In this document: in pieces, positions 35,988 to 44,091 of the stretch
Layout of the letters: each line of letters starts with the position of its first letter
Position numbering within the stretch: the stretch's first letter is position 1
Assembly (NCBI RefSeq): GCF_030408755.1
Contig: NZ_CP047209.1
Coordinates: 868,001 to 932,000, forward strand
Reading direction: 5' to 3'
Length of the DNA: 64,000 bases
Source of the DNA: Corynebacterium felinum
GTDB taxonomy: Bacteria; Actinomycetota; Actinomycetes; Mycobacteriales; Mycobacteriaceae
Notes under the pieces: model-generated
Seen by the model: only the letters and a program-made list of their open reading frames with translations
The model's database searches: none
What the model was told of the DNA's origin: nothing
Translations under genes and position numbers: made by a program

Positions 35988-36935
35988 ATGAAAAAGATTC
36001 CACGCACACTCGCCGCATGCCTTCTCGCGGTTTCACTGAGCACACTTTCTACGCCAATCGTTTCTCATGCTGGTGATCTCAACCAAATTGTTCACGCCGA
36101 CGAACCACTTGCGCCAGCGGGTGAGTTGAGCAACTTTACGCAAGGACATGCCGATCTAGGTCCCTTGATGGTGCCTTATGAAGATTCAGCTTTCGATGCG
36201 TATATTCGTGACGATACTCAAGTACCAGCCGTATGGCGCAAGCCAGAGGATGTGCTCTTTGTTGTAGACAGCAAGGCTGAACAAACCTTGCCCAACACCG
36301 ATGATTTCGGATTCGTTGGGGCTAAACCTGGCCAAAAAGTGTGGGTTGTGCCCCAAGTTGAGCAGGTAGGTGTGCCGTGGTTGGGGTGGTCTACCCAATC
36401 ACCAGCCTTTGTAAATTCTGCTGTTCGCGGTGTCACCATGACCTTTGTAGGGCATCAAGGCCCTGGCCAGTTCACACTGTTCTTACAAAACGGTGGCTTT
36501 GAAAAACCGCAGCTGTTATGGACTTCAGCGAATAAATCAGCCCAAGATTTGTGGGTGGAGCTGAACACTCATACTCACGCGAACTGGGTTTTCACCGAAG
36601 CCGGTATTCATAATGTTGCGATCAAGATTTCTGCTGAGCTTAACGATGGGAAAACCCATGAGGTAACGCGTGTGCTCACCTTCGCAGTTGGCGAAGTTGA
36701 GGATCTACCGGCAGCACAAGCCACGCAGTGGGAAGGCGAATTCCTGACCACAGCTGAAGGAGAAAACCCCACTGGTGATTCCAACGCACCTGCCCAAGGT
36801 GATAACCAGCTTGCATTGTGGGGATTGATTGGTGTTGTAGCGCTTCTTGTGATTGTGAGCCTTGTTGTTGTGTTCCGTGCCATGAGTGCGCAGCCTTCTA
36901 AGAAAAAGAAGAGCACTGGCGGTGACAACGCGTGA
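35988..36935 (+). CDS. Surface-anchored protein with one choice-of-anchor M module
   Basis: This 315-aa exported protein sits between the binding protein and the ATPase. The signal peptide has core LAACLLAVSLSTLSTPIVSHA. The module starts GHADLG (H54), followed by KPEDVLFVV, WVVPQVEQ, VPWLGWSTQ and GHQGPGQFTL, and ends HTHANWVFTEAGIH (H195, H197). A C-terminal membrane helix (LIGVVALLVIVSLVVVF) is followed by a lysine-rich tail (PSKKKKS). The gene is 5 nt after the binding protein and overlaps the ATPase start by 4 nt, so it is clearly part of the transporter operon. Confidence 0.85.
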   Translation: MKKIPRTLAACLLAVSLSTLSTPIVSHAGDLNQIVHADEPLAPAGELSNFTQGHADLGPLMVPYEDSAFDAYIRDDTQVPAVWRKPEDVLFVVDSKAEQTLPNTDDFGFVGAKPGQKVWVVPQVEQVGVPWLGWSTQSPAFVNSAVRGVTMTFVGHQGPGQFTLFLQNGGFEKPQLLWTSANKSAQDLWVELNTHTHANWVFTEAGIHNVAIKISAELNDGKTHEVTRVLTFAVGEVEDLPAAQATQWEGEFLTTAEGENPTGDSNAPAQGDNQLALWGLIGVVALLVIVSLVVVFRAMSAQPSKKKKSTGGDNA

Positions 36936-37681
36936 GTCTTCTTCAAGCGACACAATTAGGTGTGAAGCTTTCGGGTCGAGAAATCTTCAACAATGTTGAT
37001 TTCAGCCTCGATTCAGGCGAGTTCGTGGGCCTGATTGGACCCAATGGTGCTGGTAAGACCACACTTCTGCGGGCCATTTTGGGTTTGGTTCCCGCCACAG
37101 GGACTGTGTGCGTGGACGGCCAGACTCATGTTCGACATATCAGAAAAAAAGTTGGGTATGTGCCCCAACGCCATGAGTTTGCGTGGGATTTTCCTATTAG
37201 TATTCGCGATACTGTGCTCAACGGGCGCACAGGAATGCATGGGTGGTTTGCTCGTCCGAATGCCCAGGATTGGGAAGCAGTGGATGAAGCGTGTGAGCGC
37301 GTTGGTTTAACACAGCTGGCATCGCGCCCAATTGGGCAGTTGTCCGGTGGGCAACGCCAGCGGGTGTTAGTGGCTCGTGCCTTGTCGACGCGTCCGAAGG
37401 TGTTGTTGTTGGATGAGCCGTTTACAGGTTTGGATATGCCCACATCTGAGCAGTTGACGGAGCTTTTTGAAAAACTCGCAGCCCAAGGCACCGCCATTGT
37501 CATGTGTACCCATGATCTGGGTGAGGCGTTGAACTCGTGTCATCGTCTTGTTCTTTTCCGCTCCGGTATTCGTGCTGATGCAGCGCCTCGTGATCTCGGG
37601 GATAAGGAAATCTGGATGGATACCTTCCAAGTTGGACAGAATTCGCCGCTACTAACCCTTGTGGGAGCACATATTTCATGA
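36932..37681 (+). CDS. Anchored-repeat-type ABC transporter ATP-binding protein (ZnuC-like)
   Basis: This is a 249-aa ATPase with Walker A GPNGAGKTTLLRAIL at residues about 35-49, Q-loop VPQRHEFAW, signature LSGGQRQRVLVARAL, Walker B LLLDEPFTGLDMP and H-loop CTHDLGEAL. The VGYVPQRHEFAWDFPISIRDTV pattern (two runs) is typical of Mn/Zn ABC ATPases of the ZnuC/TroB group. The class matches TIGR03771. It starts with GTG inside the GTGA overlap with the previous stop and itself ends in an ATGA overlap with the permease. Confidence 0.93.
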   Translation: MSLLQATQLGVKLSGREIFNNVDFSLDSGEFVGLIGPNGAGKTTLLRAILGLVPATGTVCVDGQTHVRHIRKKVGYVPQRHEFAWDFPISIRDTVLNGRTGMHGWFARPNAQDWEAVDEACERVGLTQLASRPIGQLSGGQRQRVLVARALSTRPKVLLLDEPFTGLDMPTSEQLTELFEKLAAQGTAIVMCTHDLGEALNSCHRLVLFRSGIRADAAPRDLGDKEIWMDTFQVGQNSPLLTLVGAHIS

Positions 37682-38535
37682 TCGATATTTCTTTTCTCGA
37701 CTTTCTCCACGATCTCACGAACCCGGCGTTGAGCTTTCTTCCCAAAGCTTTATTGATGTCGGTGATCTCGGCGATCGTGTGTGCAGTGGTGGGAACTTTT
37801 GTTGTGCTTCGAGGCATGTCGTTTATTGGTGATGCGGTGGCACATGCAGTGTTTCCAGGACTAGCCATTGCTTTCGCGTTGCAAACATCGGTGTTGCTTG
37901 GTGGTGCTGTGGCTGGGGCGACTGTTGCTGTGCTGGTTGCTGTTTTTTCGCAGCGGCGTCGTGTGCGCGAAGATGCAGTGATTGGTATTTTCTTCGCTGC
38001 GGCTTTCGCTCTCGGTTTGGTTGTTATTTCCCGAACACAGGGCTATACGGCAAGTTTGAATAATTTTTTGTTTGGTTCGATCACAGGTGTGTCGAATGGG
38101 GATATTACGTTTGCTGCGACGGCGGGCGTTCTCATTGTCACTACGGTGGTTTTCTTGTTGCCGCAGCTGACTGCGGTGGCGTTGGATAGGGAGACTGCCC
38201 GTGCGATGAATCTTCCTGTTTTTGTTCTTGACTTGGTGATCTATTTAGCTGTGACCGCTGCAGTGGTGATGAGTGTGCGCACTATTGGCAATATTTTGGT
38301 CTTAGCGTTGTTGATCACGCCTGCGGCGACAGCCCGACTGCTCAGCGATAATTTGAAGGTTACGATGGTGCTCGCCTCCGTTATCGGTGTTGTGGGGGCA
38401 GTGGTTGGCATTTATTTCTCGTGGGCGATTGACTTGCCAACCGGTGCTACTATCGTTTTGGTATTGACTATCATTTTCCTTTGTGCGTGGTTGCTTAGCC
38501 CGACGCAAGGTGCTTTTGGAAGGCGGAGATCATGA
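37678..38535 (+). CDS. Anchored-repeat-type ABC transporter permease (ZnuB-like, ABC-3 family)
   Basis: This 285-aa permease of the ABC-3 family has about eight membrane segments. It opens with LPKALLMSVISAIVCAVVGTFVVLRGMSFIGDAVAHAVFPGLA (family signature, here spread over two runs). YTASLNNFLFGSITGVS follows in the middle, and LALLITPAATARLLSDNL in the coupling/closing part. It overlaps the ATPase by 4 nt and the last anchored protein by 4 nt. TIGR03770 describes the class. Cargo is inferred as a divalent metal. Confidence 0.93.
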   Translation: MIDISFLDFLHDLTNPALSFLPKALLMSVISAIVCAVVGTFVVLRGMSFIGDAVAHAVFPGLAIAFALQTSVLLGGAVAGATVAVLVAVFSQRRRVREDAVIGIFFAAAFALGLVVISRTQGYTASLNNFLFGSITGVSNGDITFAATAGVLIVTTVVFLLPQLTAVALDRETARAMNLPVFVLDLVIYLAVTAAVVMSVRTIGNILVLALLITPAATARLLSDNLKVTMVLASVIGVVGAVVGIYFSWAIDLPTGATIVLVLTIIFLCAWLLSPTQGAFGRRRS

Positions 38536-39947
38536 AAAAGCGTGCGTGTGTGGCTGTAGTATTCGCGATTGCTCTTGCCTTTTCCCCAAGCGCACTTGTG
38601 CCTGCTGTGGCGGTGGGAACTGAGGTTGGCGGCAATATTATGTCGAATGAGCGGTTCTTGGTTGTGAACAATCATCAAGATGTTCACTTGCAGCTTATCG
38701 ACGGCTACCCACTGGTGCGCATGAGGGATGATGGTTCCATCAGTGGTTCCTCGTCCGCATTCCGCGCATCGGGCACAGTTTTGGTTGCTGTTCCAAGCCT
38801 AGCGGAAGTGGAACCGTCTCGGATTTCTGCGCAGTTGGGTTTTGATTTGCCATCACCTGTGTGGAATCTTCCCGAAGTGCAGGTGGATTCATTGCCGTGG
38901 GTTGGTTTTTCCACTCTTGGCGTTATGCCTGAGAACCTCACACAGTCAGATTATGTGTCACTGATGTTGAAGTCGGTTGAGTCGCCAGCTGATGGGCGCA
39001 TTGTGTTGTGGAAGCAGGCAGGGTTGGATTCTGATGGCACAGTGCTTTTAGATAGTGATGATCTGAAGAAGGAATGGCAGTTTCCTCTCAATAGCCATGT
39101 GCATTCGGGTATTCTTTTCACCCAGCCAGGCCGATACGATGTTGTTTTCAGTTATGTGGGGGAGTATCACGGCGTGAACTGTGAAGATTCCACCCCAGCT
39201 GATTTCTCTGTGACCTTCTTAGTGGGGGCTGAGGCTATTGAACAGGCTCGTGCAGATTTTTCCATAAGGGAGCAAACAGATCCGGTTGATAGCGAGGCTT
39301 TGGATTTTCAGAAGGATTTCCAGCGTCCAGCGGACCCGACTAGCTGTGACCCGGGGCGGCCGTCAGAACGTCGCAAGCCACAGGATAAAGCGTCGGATAT
39401 TTCTGCTAAGCCGATCAATGATGCGCTTAAAGGACTAGATCCAAAGCTCCACAAGCTCAATCAAGCTGCTGATGAGGTGATAAAGGCAAAGCTGGCTTCC
39501 CCTCGTTCATCTGACGCCGCGTTATCCTCTACACCGAATGACAACACTGATCCTGTTCCACACTCACATGCGCAGCCAACTTCTGCGGCACCGGTAGCGT
39601 CACCAGTGTCGATTCCCGCATCAGAGCCTCGGGTGGTATCAGGAAATATGCCAACGTTAAGTGCTTCTCAGGCGTCGCGTGCTCCAGCGCAGGCTGGGAA
39701 ACGAAATGCAGCCAAACCTGCGCAGCCCAAGGCAGAAATTTCTGATGCACCAAAGACACCTGTTGAGCAGGTTCCTGCCGCGGCTGCAGGTGCTTCACTT
39801 CCGGCTATGGAACCAGATGTGACAACTGTGGCGGTGTCTAAGAGTATGGGGATGGGTGAAGGCTTTGCACTGGGAATTGGGTTGATGAGCCTGTTGATGG
39901 GCATGATTGCTTTTGCAGTTGCAAGACGAATTACCAGCGCAGACTAG
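38532..39947 (+). CDS. ABC-transporter-associated surface-anchored repeat protein
   Basis: This 471-aa exported protein closes the operon. It has a signal peptide (VAVVFAIALAFSPSALVPAVA) and one module with a degenerate start (NNHQDVHL, H48 and H52 in place of GHxD). LPWVGFSTLG follows, then HVHSGILFTQPGRY (H189, H191; the usual NW is replaced by SG). After it comes a long Pro/Ala/Ser-rich spacer (about residues 250-430) able to span the wall, then a C-terminal membrane helix (FALGIGLMSLLMGMIAFAVA). It corresponds in type to TIGR03773. A pair of cysteines (in VNCEDS and TSCDPG) may form a disulfide. Confidence 0.82.
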   Translation: MKKRACVAVVFAIALAFSPSALVPAVAVGTEVGGNIMSNERFLVVNNHQDVHLQLIDGYPLVRMRDDGSISGSSSAFRASGTVLVAVPSLAEVEPSRISAQLGFDLPSPVWNLPEVQVDSLPWVGFSTLGVMPENLTQSDYVSLMLKSVESPADGRIVLWKQAGLDSDGTVLLDSDDLKKEWQFPLNSHVHSGILFTQPGRYDVVFSYVGEYHGVNCEDSTPADFSVTFLVGAEAIEQARADFSIREQTDPVDSEALDFQKDFQRPADPTSCDPGRPSERRKPQDKASDISAKPINDALKGLDPKLHKLNQAADEVIKAKLASPRSSDAALSSTPNDNTDPVPHSHAQPTSAAPVASPVSIPASEPRVVSGNMPTLSASQASRAPAQAGKRNAAKPAQPKAEISDAPKTPVEQVPAAAAGASLPAMEPDVTTVAVSKSMGMGEGFALGIGLMSLLMGMIAFAVARRITSAD

Positions 39948-39951
39948 CGTT

Positions 39952-40575
39952 TTAATGGATGATATTTTGCGCTTTGCTCAGCCCTTCGGTGACTACCACG
40001 TGTGCGGCGTGAGCAGCTGTGGTGATCATGGATTCGAGAGCATCATCGTGTGTAATAGGGCCGAGAACATAGTCGGGGACTGATATTCCTTGAGGTGGTC
40101 GGGAAATGCCCATTCGAACGCGCAGATAGTCTCTTGTGCCTAAAAGGGCGGTGGTGGATTTGAGCCCATTGTGGCCATTTTCATTTCCGCCCTTTTTTAG
40201 CCGCACGGTTCCGTGTGGGAGATCGAGTTCATCGTGAATGAGGATGATGTGGTCTGCAGGGATATCGTACGCTTGGGCAAGGGCAGCAACAGCTTCACCG
40301 GAGGTATTCATATACGTGGTCGAACGCACGAGTAATGTTGGTGTGCCGCCAATACTGGCTTCAGCCACGTAGGCGGGCATGCCTTTGATCGGCTGAAGAG
40401 TGGCTTTATGTTCTTCAAGTAACTGGTCTATCACCATATAGCCCACATTATGGCGTGTGTGGGCATAGTCAGCGCCTGGATTGCCCAGTCCCACAATGAG
40501 CCATTCCGCTTTCTCTGGACGATGATAGCGAGGCGTTGAATTGGAGAACAACTTTTTTAATACATCCCACAACAT
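39952..40575 (-). CDS. pth: Peptidyl-tRNA hydrolase (first paralogue)
   Basis: Pth releases tRNA from prematurely dropped peptidyl-tRNA. From ATG 40575 the protein is about 207 aa, with a short amphipathic N-terminal addition before VGLGNPGADYAHTRHNVGY. It carries the catalytic His in TRHNVG, the substrate Asn in YMNTSGEAV, the Asp in IHDELDLPHG, and GGNENGHNGLKS. The longer open frame to 40785 overlaps the divergent neighbour and is rejected. A second pth lies at 42766-43314. It is tail-to-tail with the anchored-repeat operon (4-nt gap). Confidence 0.92.
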   Translation of the reverse strand: MLWDVLKKLFSNSTPRYHRPEKAEWLIVGLGNPGADYAHTRHNVGYMVIDQLLEEHKATLQPIKGMPAYVAEASIGGTPTLLVRSTTYMNTSGEAVAALAQAYDIPADHIILIHDELDLPHGTVRLKKGGNENGHNGLKSTTALLGTRDYLRVRMGISRPPQGISVPDYVLGPITHDDALESMITTAAHAAHVVVTEGLSKAQNIIH

Positions 40576-40603
40576 GCCTGTAATACTCTCATAAACCGAT
40601 AGA

Positions 40604-41599
40604 ATGGCGCACATGAGCGTTTTGAACTCGTTACGTGTGCCTATTATTGCTGCTCCCATGGCGGGAGGTCCGACAACACCGGAATTGGTTAACGCGGTCG
40701 CAGCCGCTGGAGGTTTAGGCTTTTTAGCTGCAGGGACGGCGTCGGCGAAGCGCTTGAAAAAAGAAATGGCGAAAGTATCTGGCACATTCGGTGTGAACTT
40801 GTTTTATCCGCAAGATACCAAGCCGAAGAAATCCGATGTGTTTGATGTTTATGATGCGCTGTGTGCCGGCTGCGATAAATACAATATGGCCTATCCTTTT
40901 GTTCCACCCACTGCTGATTATTCTTTCGACTTCGAGCAGAAATTTGCGGCAGTCTTGGATGCCCAACCCGCGGTGGTTTCTTTGAGCTTTGGATGCATTG
41001 AGCCTGAGAAAGTCAAGCAATGTCATGCTCGGGGGATTGAGGTTTGGGTGAATGTTACAAGTGTGGCGGAGGCGAAGCTGGCCAGCAAGGCAGGGGTGGA
41101 TGTGCTGGTGGTGCAGGGCTGTGAAGCCGGTGGGCATCGTTTGACGTGGGATCCGAAGAAGACTCCGAACGAGTTGCGTACACGTGAACTTGTCAAGAAA
41201 GTATCGAAACAAGTGCGCCTTCCATTGGTGGCCTCGGGTGGAGTGCGAAGCCCCGAAGATGTGAAGGAATTTCTGGATATTAAACGTGTGAAGGCTGTGC
41301 AAACTGGTTCTATGTTCTTGCGTGCCAAAGAGGCCGGAACGAGCAAACACAACCGACGTTTGATTAAATCCGGTGGTAATACTGTCAGTACACGAGCATT
41401 CTCGGGACGCTATGCCCGTGGAATGGAGACATGGTGGTCGAAGCACCATGACGATCTCCCGTTTAGCTATCCACAGCTCGGAACCATGATGAAGGGGTTA
41501 GCCGAAAGCAAAGAATTTGCCTACTGTCTCGTCGGTGAGAACACGAAACCGATTCGCAGTAAAAAGGCAAAGAAGATTATTGAGTATCTGGCACAATAA
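40604..41599 (+). CDS. Nitronate monooxygenase / 2-nitropropane dioxygenase-like FMN protein
   Basis: This 331-aa TIM-barrel flavoprotein shows VPIIAAPMAGGPTTPELVNAV at the N-terminus, AAGGLGFLAAGT, QGCEAGGHRLTWDP (the catalytic-histidine region) and PLVASGGVRSPEDV followed by VQTGSMFL, the phosphate-binding loop. Related enzymes oxidise propionate-3-nitronate and other nitronates; some are enoyl reductase-like. Starts at 40604 and 40613 are both possible, neither with a good ribosome site. It is divergent from pth and overlaps the FAH-family gene tail-to-tail by 23 nt. Confidence 0.85.
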   Translation: MAHMSVLNSLRVPIIAAPMAGGPTTPELVNAVAAAGGLGFLAAGTASAKRLKKEMAKVSGTFGVNLFYPQDTKPKKSDVFDVYDALCAGCDKYNMAYPFVPPTADYSFDFEQKFAAVLDAQPAVVSLSFGCIEPEKVKQCHARGIEVWVNVTSVAEAKLASKAGVDVLVVQGCEAGGHRLTWDPKKTPNELRTRELVKKVSKQVRLPLVASGGVRSPEDVKEFLDIKRVKAVQTGSMFLRAKEAGTSKHNRRLIKSGGNTVSTRAFSGRYARGMETWWSKHHDDLPFSYPQLGTMMKGLAESKEFAYCLVGENTKPIRSKKAKKIIEYLAQ

Positions 41600-42419
41600 C
41601 CGTGCGATTAGCAATTTCGCCGAGCCCTTCGATGGCTATCCGTACAGTTTGGCCAGAGCGAATAAATCGCTGTGGTTCCCGCGCGAACCCCACTCCATGT
41701 GGGGTTCCGGTAGCAATGACGTCTCCTGGATTTAGCGGATAAATCTGGGAACAAAAACTCACGAGTTCAGCGCACGAAAAGATTAAATCATCTGTGGAAC
41801 CTTCTTGAAACAGCTCTTGGTCCCAATGGCAGGTCAAACGGTGCGCACGCGTGGGATCAAAGGCATCTGCGGTGGTCATCCACGGGCCGAAACCTGAAGA
41901 ACGGAAGTAGCTTTTTCCTTGATGGAATTGCAGCGTGCGTCGCTGCCAATCCCGCTGCGTGTAATCGTTCATGAGGGCATAACCCGCAATATGAGAGTGA
42001 GCCTCCTCGGCGGAAACACGGTGCGCTGTTGATCCAATGATGACAGCTAATTCCGCTTCGGCATCAAGGCATGCTGCAGCTGACTCTGGGATGGTGACGG
42101 TATCGAAAGGGCCGGTAAGCGCATCGGCGAATTTGATAAAAAGGGTAGGAACTTCTGGTAACTCGCGCCCCATCTCACGAATGTGTTGAGCATAATTGAG
42201 CCCAACGCAAATAATTTTCTCAGGACGGGGGATAACGGGTGCGAGATCTTGCGGGGCAAAATGTATAAGCTGCGAGGCTGACTCGGCAATTGTGCGCCAA
42301 GTTGGCGATTGAAGTAGTTCCTGAACAGAGGAAATACCTGGAATCAGCCTTCCGGTCGTAGGGGAGTCCACCACAACAGTGGCTGTGGCATTAGTGCGAC
42401 GGATGGTGGCAATTTTCAT
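41577..42419 (-). CDS. Fumarylacetoacetate hydrolase (FAH) family protein
   Basis: This 280-aa enzyme has the FAH fold. Seen are IICVGLNYAQHIREMGREL, FIKFADALTGPF, the metal ligands in CLDAEAELAVIIG, GYALMNDYTQRDWQ, and TGTPHGVGFAREP near the end. AGGAG precedes the ATG. Members split 2,4-diketo acids or decarboxylate oxaloacetate and similar acids; the substrate is not evident here. Confidence 0.88.
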   Translation of the reverse strand: MKIATIRRTNATATVVVDSPTTGRLIPGISSVQELLQSPTWRTIAESASQLIHFAPQDLAPVIPRPEKIICVGLNYAQHIREMGRELPEVPTLFIKFADALTGPFDTVTIPESAAACLDAEAELAVIIGSTAHRVSAEEAHSHIAGYALMNDYTQRDWQRRTLQFHQGKSYFRSSGFGPWMTTADAFDPTRAHRLTCHWDQELFQEGSTDDLIFSCAELVSFCSQIYPLNPGDVIATGTPHGVGFAREPQRFIRSGQTVRIAIEGLGEIANRTVIVPDTQ

Positions 42420-42470
42420 GGGGGCTAACTCCTAGTCAACCTAGCTTAGGCTGTGCTATGTTTAATCGCT

Positions 42471-42785
42471 ATGGGCTCACGCAACAAATTCTCATATTCT
42501 GCCACCGTTGTGGATTCAAAGCAGGAGGCAGCGGTTTTGGTGGGGGAAGCGTTTTCGCTGGCATTATCGCAGGCGTCTTTAGCTTATCCCAGCACAAAGA
42601 GTAATTCGGAAATGCGTGACATCCGCCGTCAATTAGAACATGGCAAGTGTAAAACTAAATGCTGTAAGTCGAAGCCGCGGTGCATGAAGTGCCCCACGGT
42701 GATGCACCGTTTGCGCAAACAGGGGGCAATCCAACTTGATGATCATGCGTTGCGTGCAGCTTTGCTTAAAGCGCGCAAGTGGTGA
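42471..42785 (+). CDS. Small cysteine-rich conserved actinobacterial-type protein
   Basis: This 104-aa cytoplasmic protein is basic and has a cysteine cluster: GKCKTKCCKSKPRCMKCP in residues about 53-70, six cysteines arranged CxxxCCxxxxxCxxCP. It is followed by VMHRLRKQGA, which could be a nucleic acid-binding helix. The spacing suggests metal binding. Function is unknown to me. It is divergent from the FAH gene, and its 3' end overlaps the stop of the second pth gene by 20 nt. Confidence 0.65.
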   Translation: MGSRNKFSYSATVVDSKQEAAVLVGEAFSLALSQASLAYPSTKSNSEMRDIRRQLEHGKCKTKCCKSKPRCMKCPTVMHRLRKQGAIQLDDHALRAALLKARKW

Positions 42786-43314
42786 GGTAACGTTCTACTT
42801 CGTCAGCGACATCCGAGCAGATAAACGGTAATTCTGCCTGTTCTTTTTTGCTAAAAGGTTTCAGCACAAAGCTGCCAACATCCATGCGCCCATGGGGACG
42901 CCCAATACCCATTCCAGCGCGGACGTAGTCTTTTCCTAGGGCTTTCGTAATTGAACGTAAGCCATTGTGCCCATGATCGCCTCCACCTGGGCGTAGCCGA
43001 ACCACTCCGAAATCTAGTTCTAGGTCGTCGAAAAGCACGATGGTGCGCGAAGGTGGGATCTTGTAGAAATCAGCGAGCGCTTTCACCGAACCACCGGAAA
43101 GATTCATAAAACACAAGGGCTTCGCCAGAATCACGTGAGAATCGTTGAGCCGCGTCTCAGCAACGAGTGCACGGGATCGTTTGTGAATGCTCAACGTTGC
43201 CGCCACTGGGAAGGCACGGGTTGCGAGTTCATCAACCCCCATTGCACCAATGTTGTGGCGTGTGCGAGCATATTCCGCCCCAGGGTTTCCCAACCCAACA
43301 ATGAGAAACGTCAT
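42766..43314 (-). CDS. pth: Peptidyl-tRNA hydrolase (second paralogue)
   Basis: This is the second Pth, about 182 aa from ATG 43314, with IVGLGNPGAEYARTRHNIGAMGVDEL, catalytic His in TRHNIG, CFMNLSGGSV, and LFDDLELDFGVVRLRPGGGDHGHNGLRS. All core residues are kept, so both copies look active. This copy lies next to rplY, the usual position of the housekeeping pth in many bacteria. The longer open frame to 43371 runs through the rplY terminator and is rejected. Confidence 0.93.
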   Translation of the reverse strand: MTFLIVGLGNPGAEYARTRHNIGAMGVDELATRAFPVAATLSIHKRSRALVAETRLNDSHVILAKPLCFMNLSGGSVKALADFYKIPPSRTIVLFDDLELDFGVVRLRPGGGDHGHNGLRSITKALGKDYVRAGMGIGRPHGRMDVGSFVLKPFSKKEQAELPFICSDVADEVERYLTTCAL

Positions 43315-43353
43315 ATCGCTATCTTTCTTGAAATCGGTATGGAAAAGCAAGAA

Positions 43354-43389
43354 GGAGGTTCCCTGACACAACGGTTACAGGGAACCTCC
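43354..43389 (-). terminator. Terminator between rplY and pth
   Basis: A perfect 12-bp stem, GGAGGTTCCCTG / CAGGGAACCTCC, has a 12-nt loop and lies 38 nt past the rplY stop. On the reverse strand it is followed by a pyrimidine-rich TTCTTGCTTTTCC. Confidence 0.85.
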
Positions 43390-43426
43390 ACTTATCCTTC
43401 ATATTGTTGAAGGGGGAGAGTACGAA

Positions 43427-44032
43427 TTACTCAGCGGACTCTTCAGCCTCAGATTCAGAAGCTTCTGCTTCTTCCTCGTTCGACTCGATGATGCTCACGG
43501 TTGCAACAACAGCCTCAGCGTCTGCAACGAGAGTAGTCTTTGCAGGCAGAACAATGTCGCCAGCCAAAACCTTGGAGTCAGCCTCAAGGCCCTCAACGGA
43601 GTGCTTGATCTCTTCTGGGATAGACAAAACGTCTGCCTCGACCAAGATGACGTCCAGATCCTGAACCAGCTGGGTGCCTGGAGCGGTCTCGCCCTCAAGA
43701 ACAACAGGAACCTCAACCTCAACCTTTTCGCCGCGCTTGATAGCAAGCAGGTCGATGTGGTCAGCGTTTAAGGTGATGACGTTCTGGTCAACGTGCTTGA
43801 CCATAACCAAGTGCTTCTCGCCCTCAAGATCCAGCTCGAACACAGCGTTGGAACCGTGGCGACGCAGTAGTGCGTGAATCTCAAGCAGGTCAGCGTGGAA
43901 GTGGATAGGGGTTTCCAGCTCCAGGCCGTAGACAACACCTGGAACGCGAACGTCGCGGCGCAGGCGACGTGCAGCACCCTTACCGAACTCGTTACGTGGG
44001 GCTGCTGCAATGATGATGTTTTCTGCAGACAT
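43427..44032 (-). CDS. rplY: 50S ribosomal protein L25/general stress protein Ctc
   Basis: This 201-aa protein is of the long L25 (Ctc/TL5) type: an N-terminal 5S rRNA-binding domain (FGKGAARRLRRDVRVPGVVYG) and a C-terminal beta domain (VLEGETAPGTQLVQDLD, VLAGDIVLPAKTTLV). It ends in an acidic Glu/Ser/Ala tail. GGAGT upstream of the ATG is the ribosome site. A stable leader hairpin is present upstream. Confidence 0.95.
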   Translation of the reverse strand: MSAENIIIAAAPRNEFGKGAARRLRRDVRVPGVVYGLELETPIHFHADLLEIHALLRRHGSNAVFELDLEGEKHLVMVKHVDQNVITLNADHIDLLAIKRGEKVEVEVPVVLEGETAPGTQLVQDLDVILVEADVLSIPEEIKHSVEGLEADSKVLAGDIVLPAKTTLVADAEAVVATVSIIESNEEEAEASESEAEESAE

Positions 44033-44091
44033 TGTTCACTCCTTACAAAAGTAAAATTCAAAAAAGGGGGGAAGATGACCGCAAACAACAA

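Noticed and set aside
29235..39947. Sortase (LPxTG) anchoring of the repeat proteins
   Set aside because: No LPxTG-like motif in any C-terminus and no sortase gene in the window.
42428..42455. CCTAGCTTAGG as a possible DtxR box upstream of the Cys-rich gene
   Set aside because: Dyad polarity and length do not fit the 19-bp DtxR consensus.
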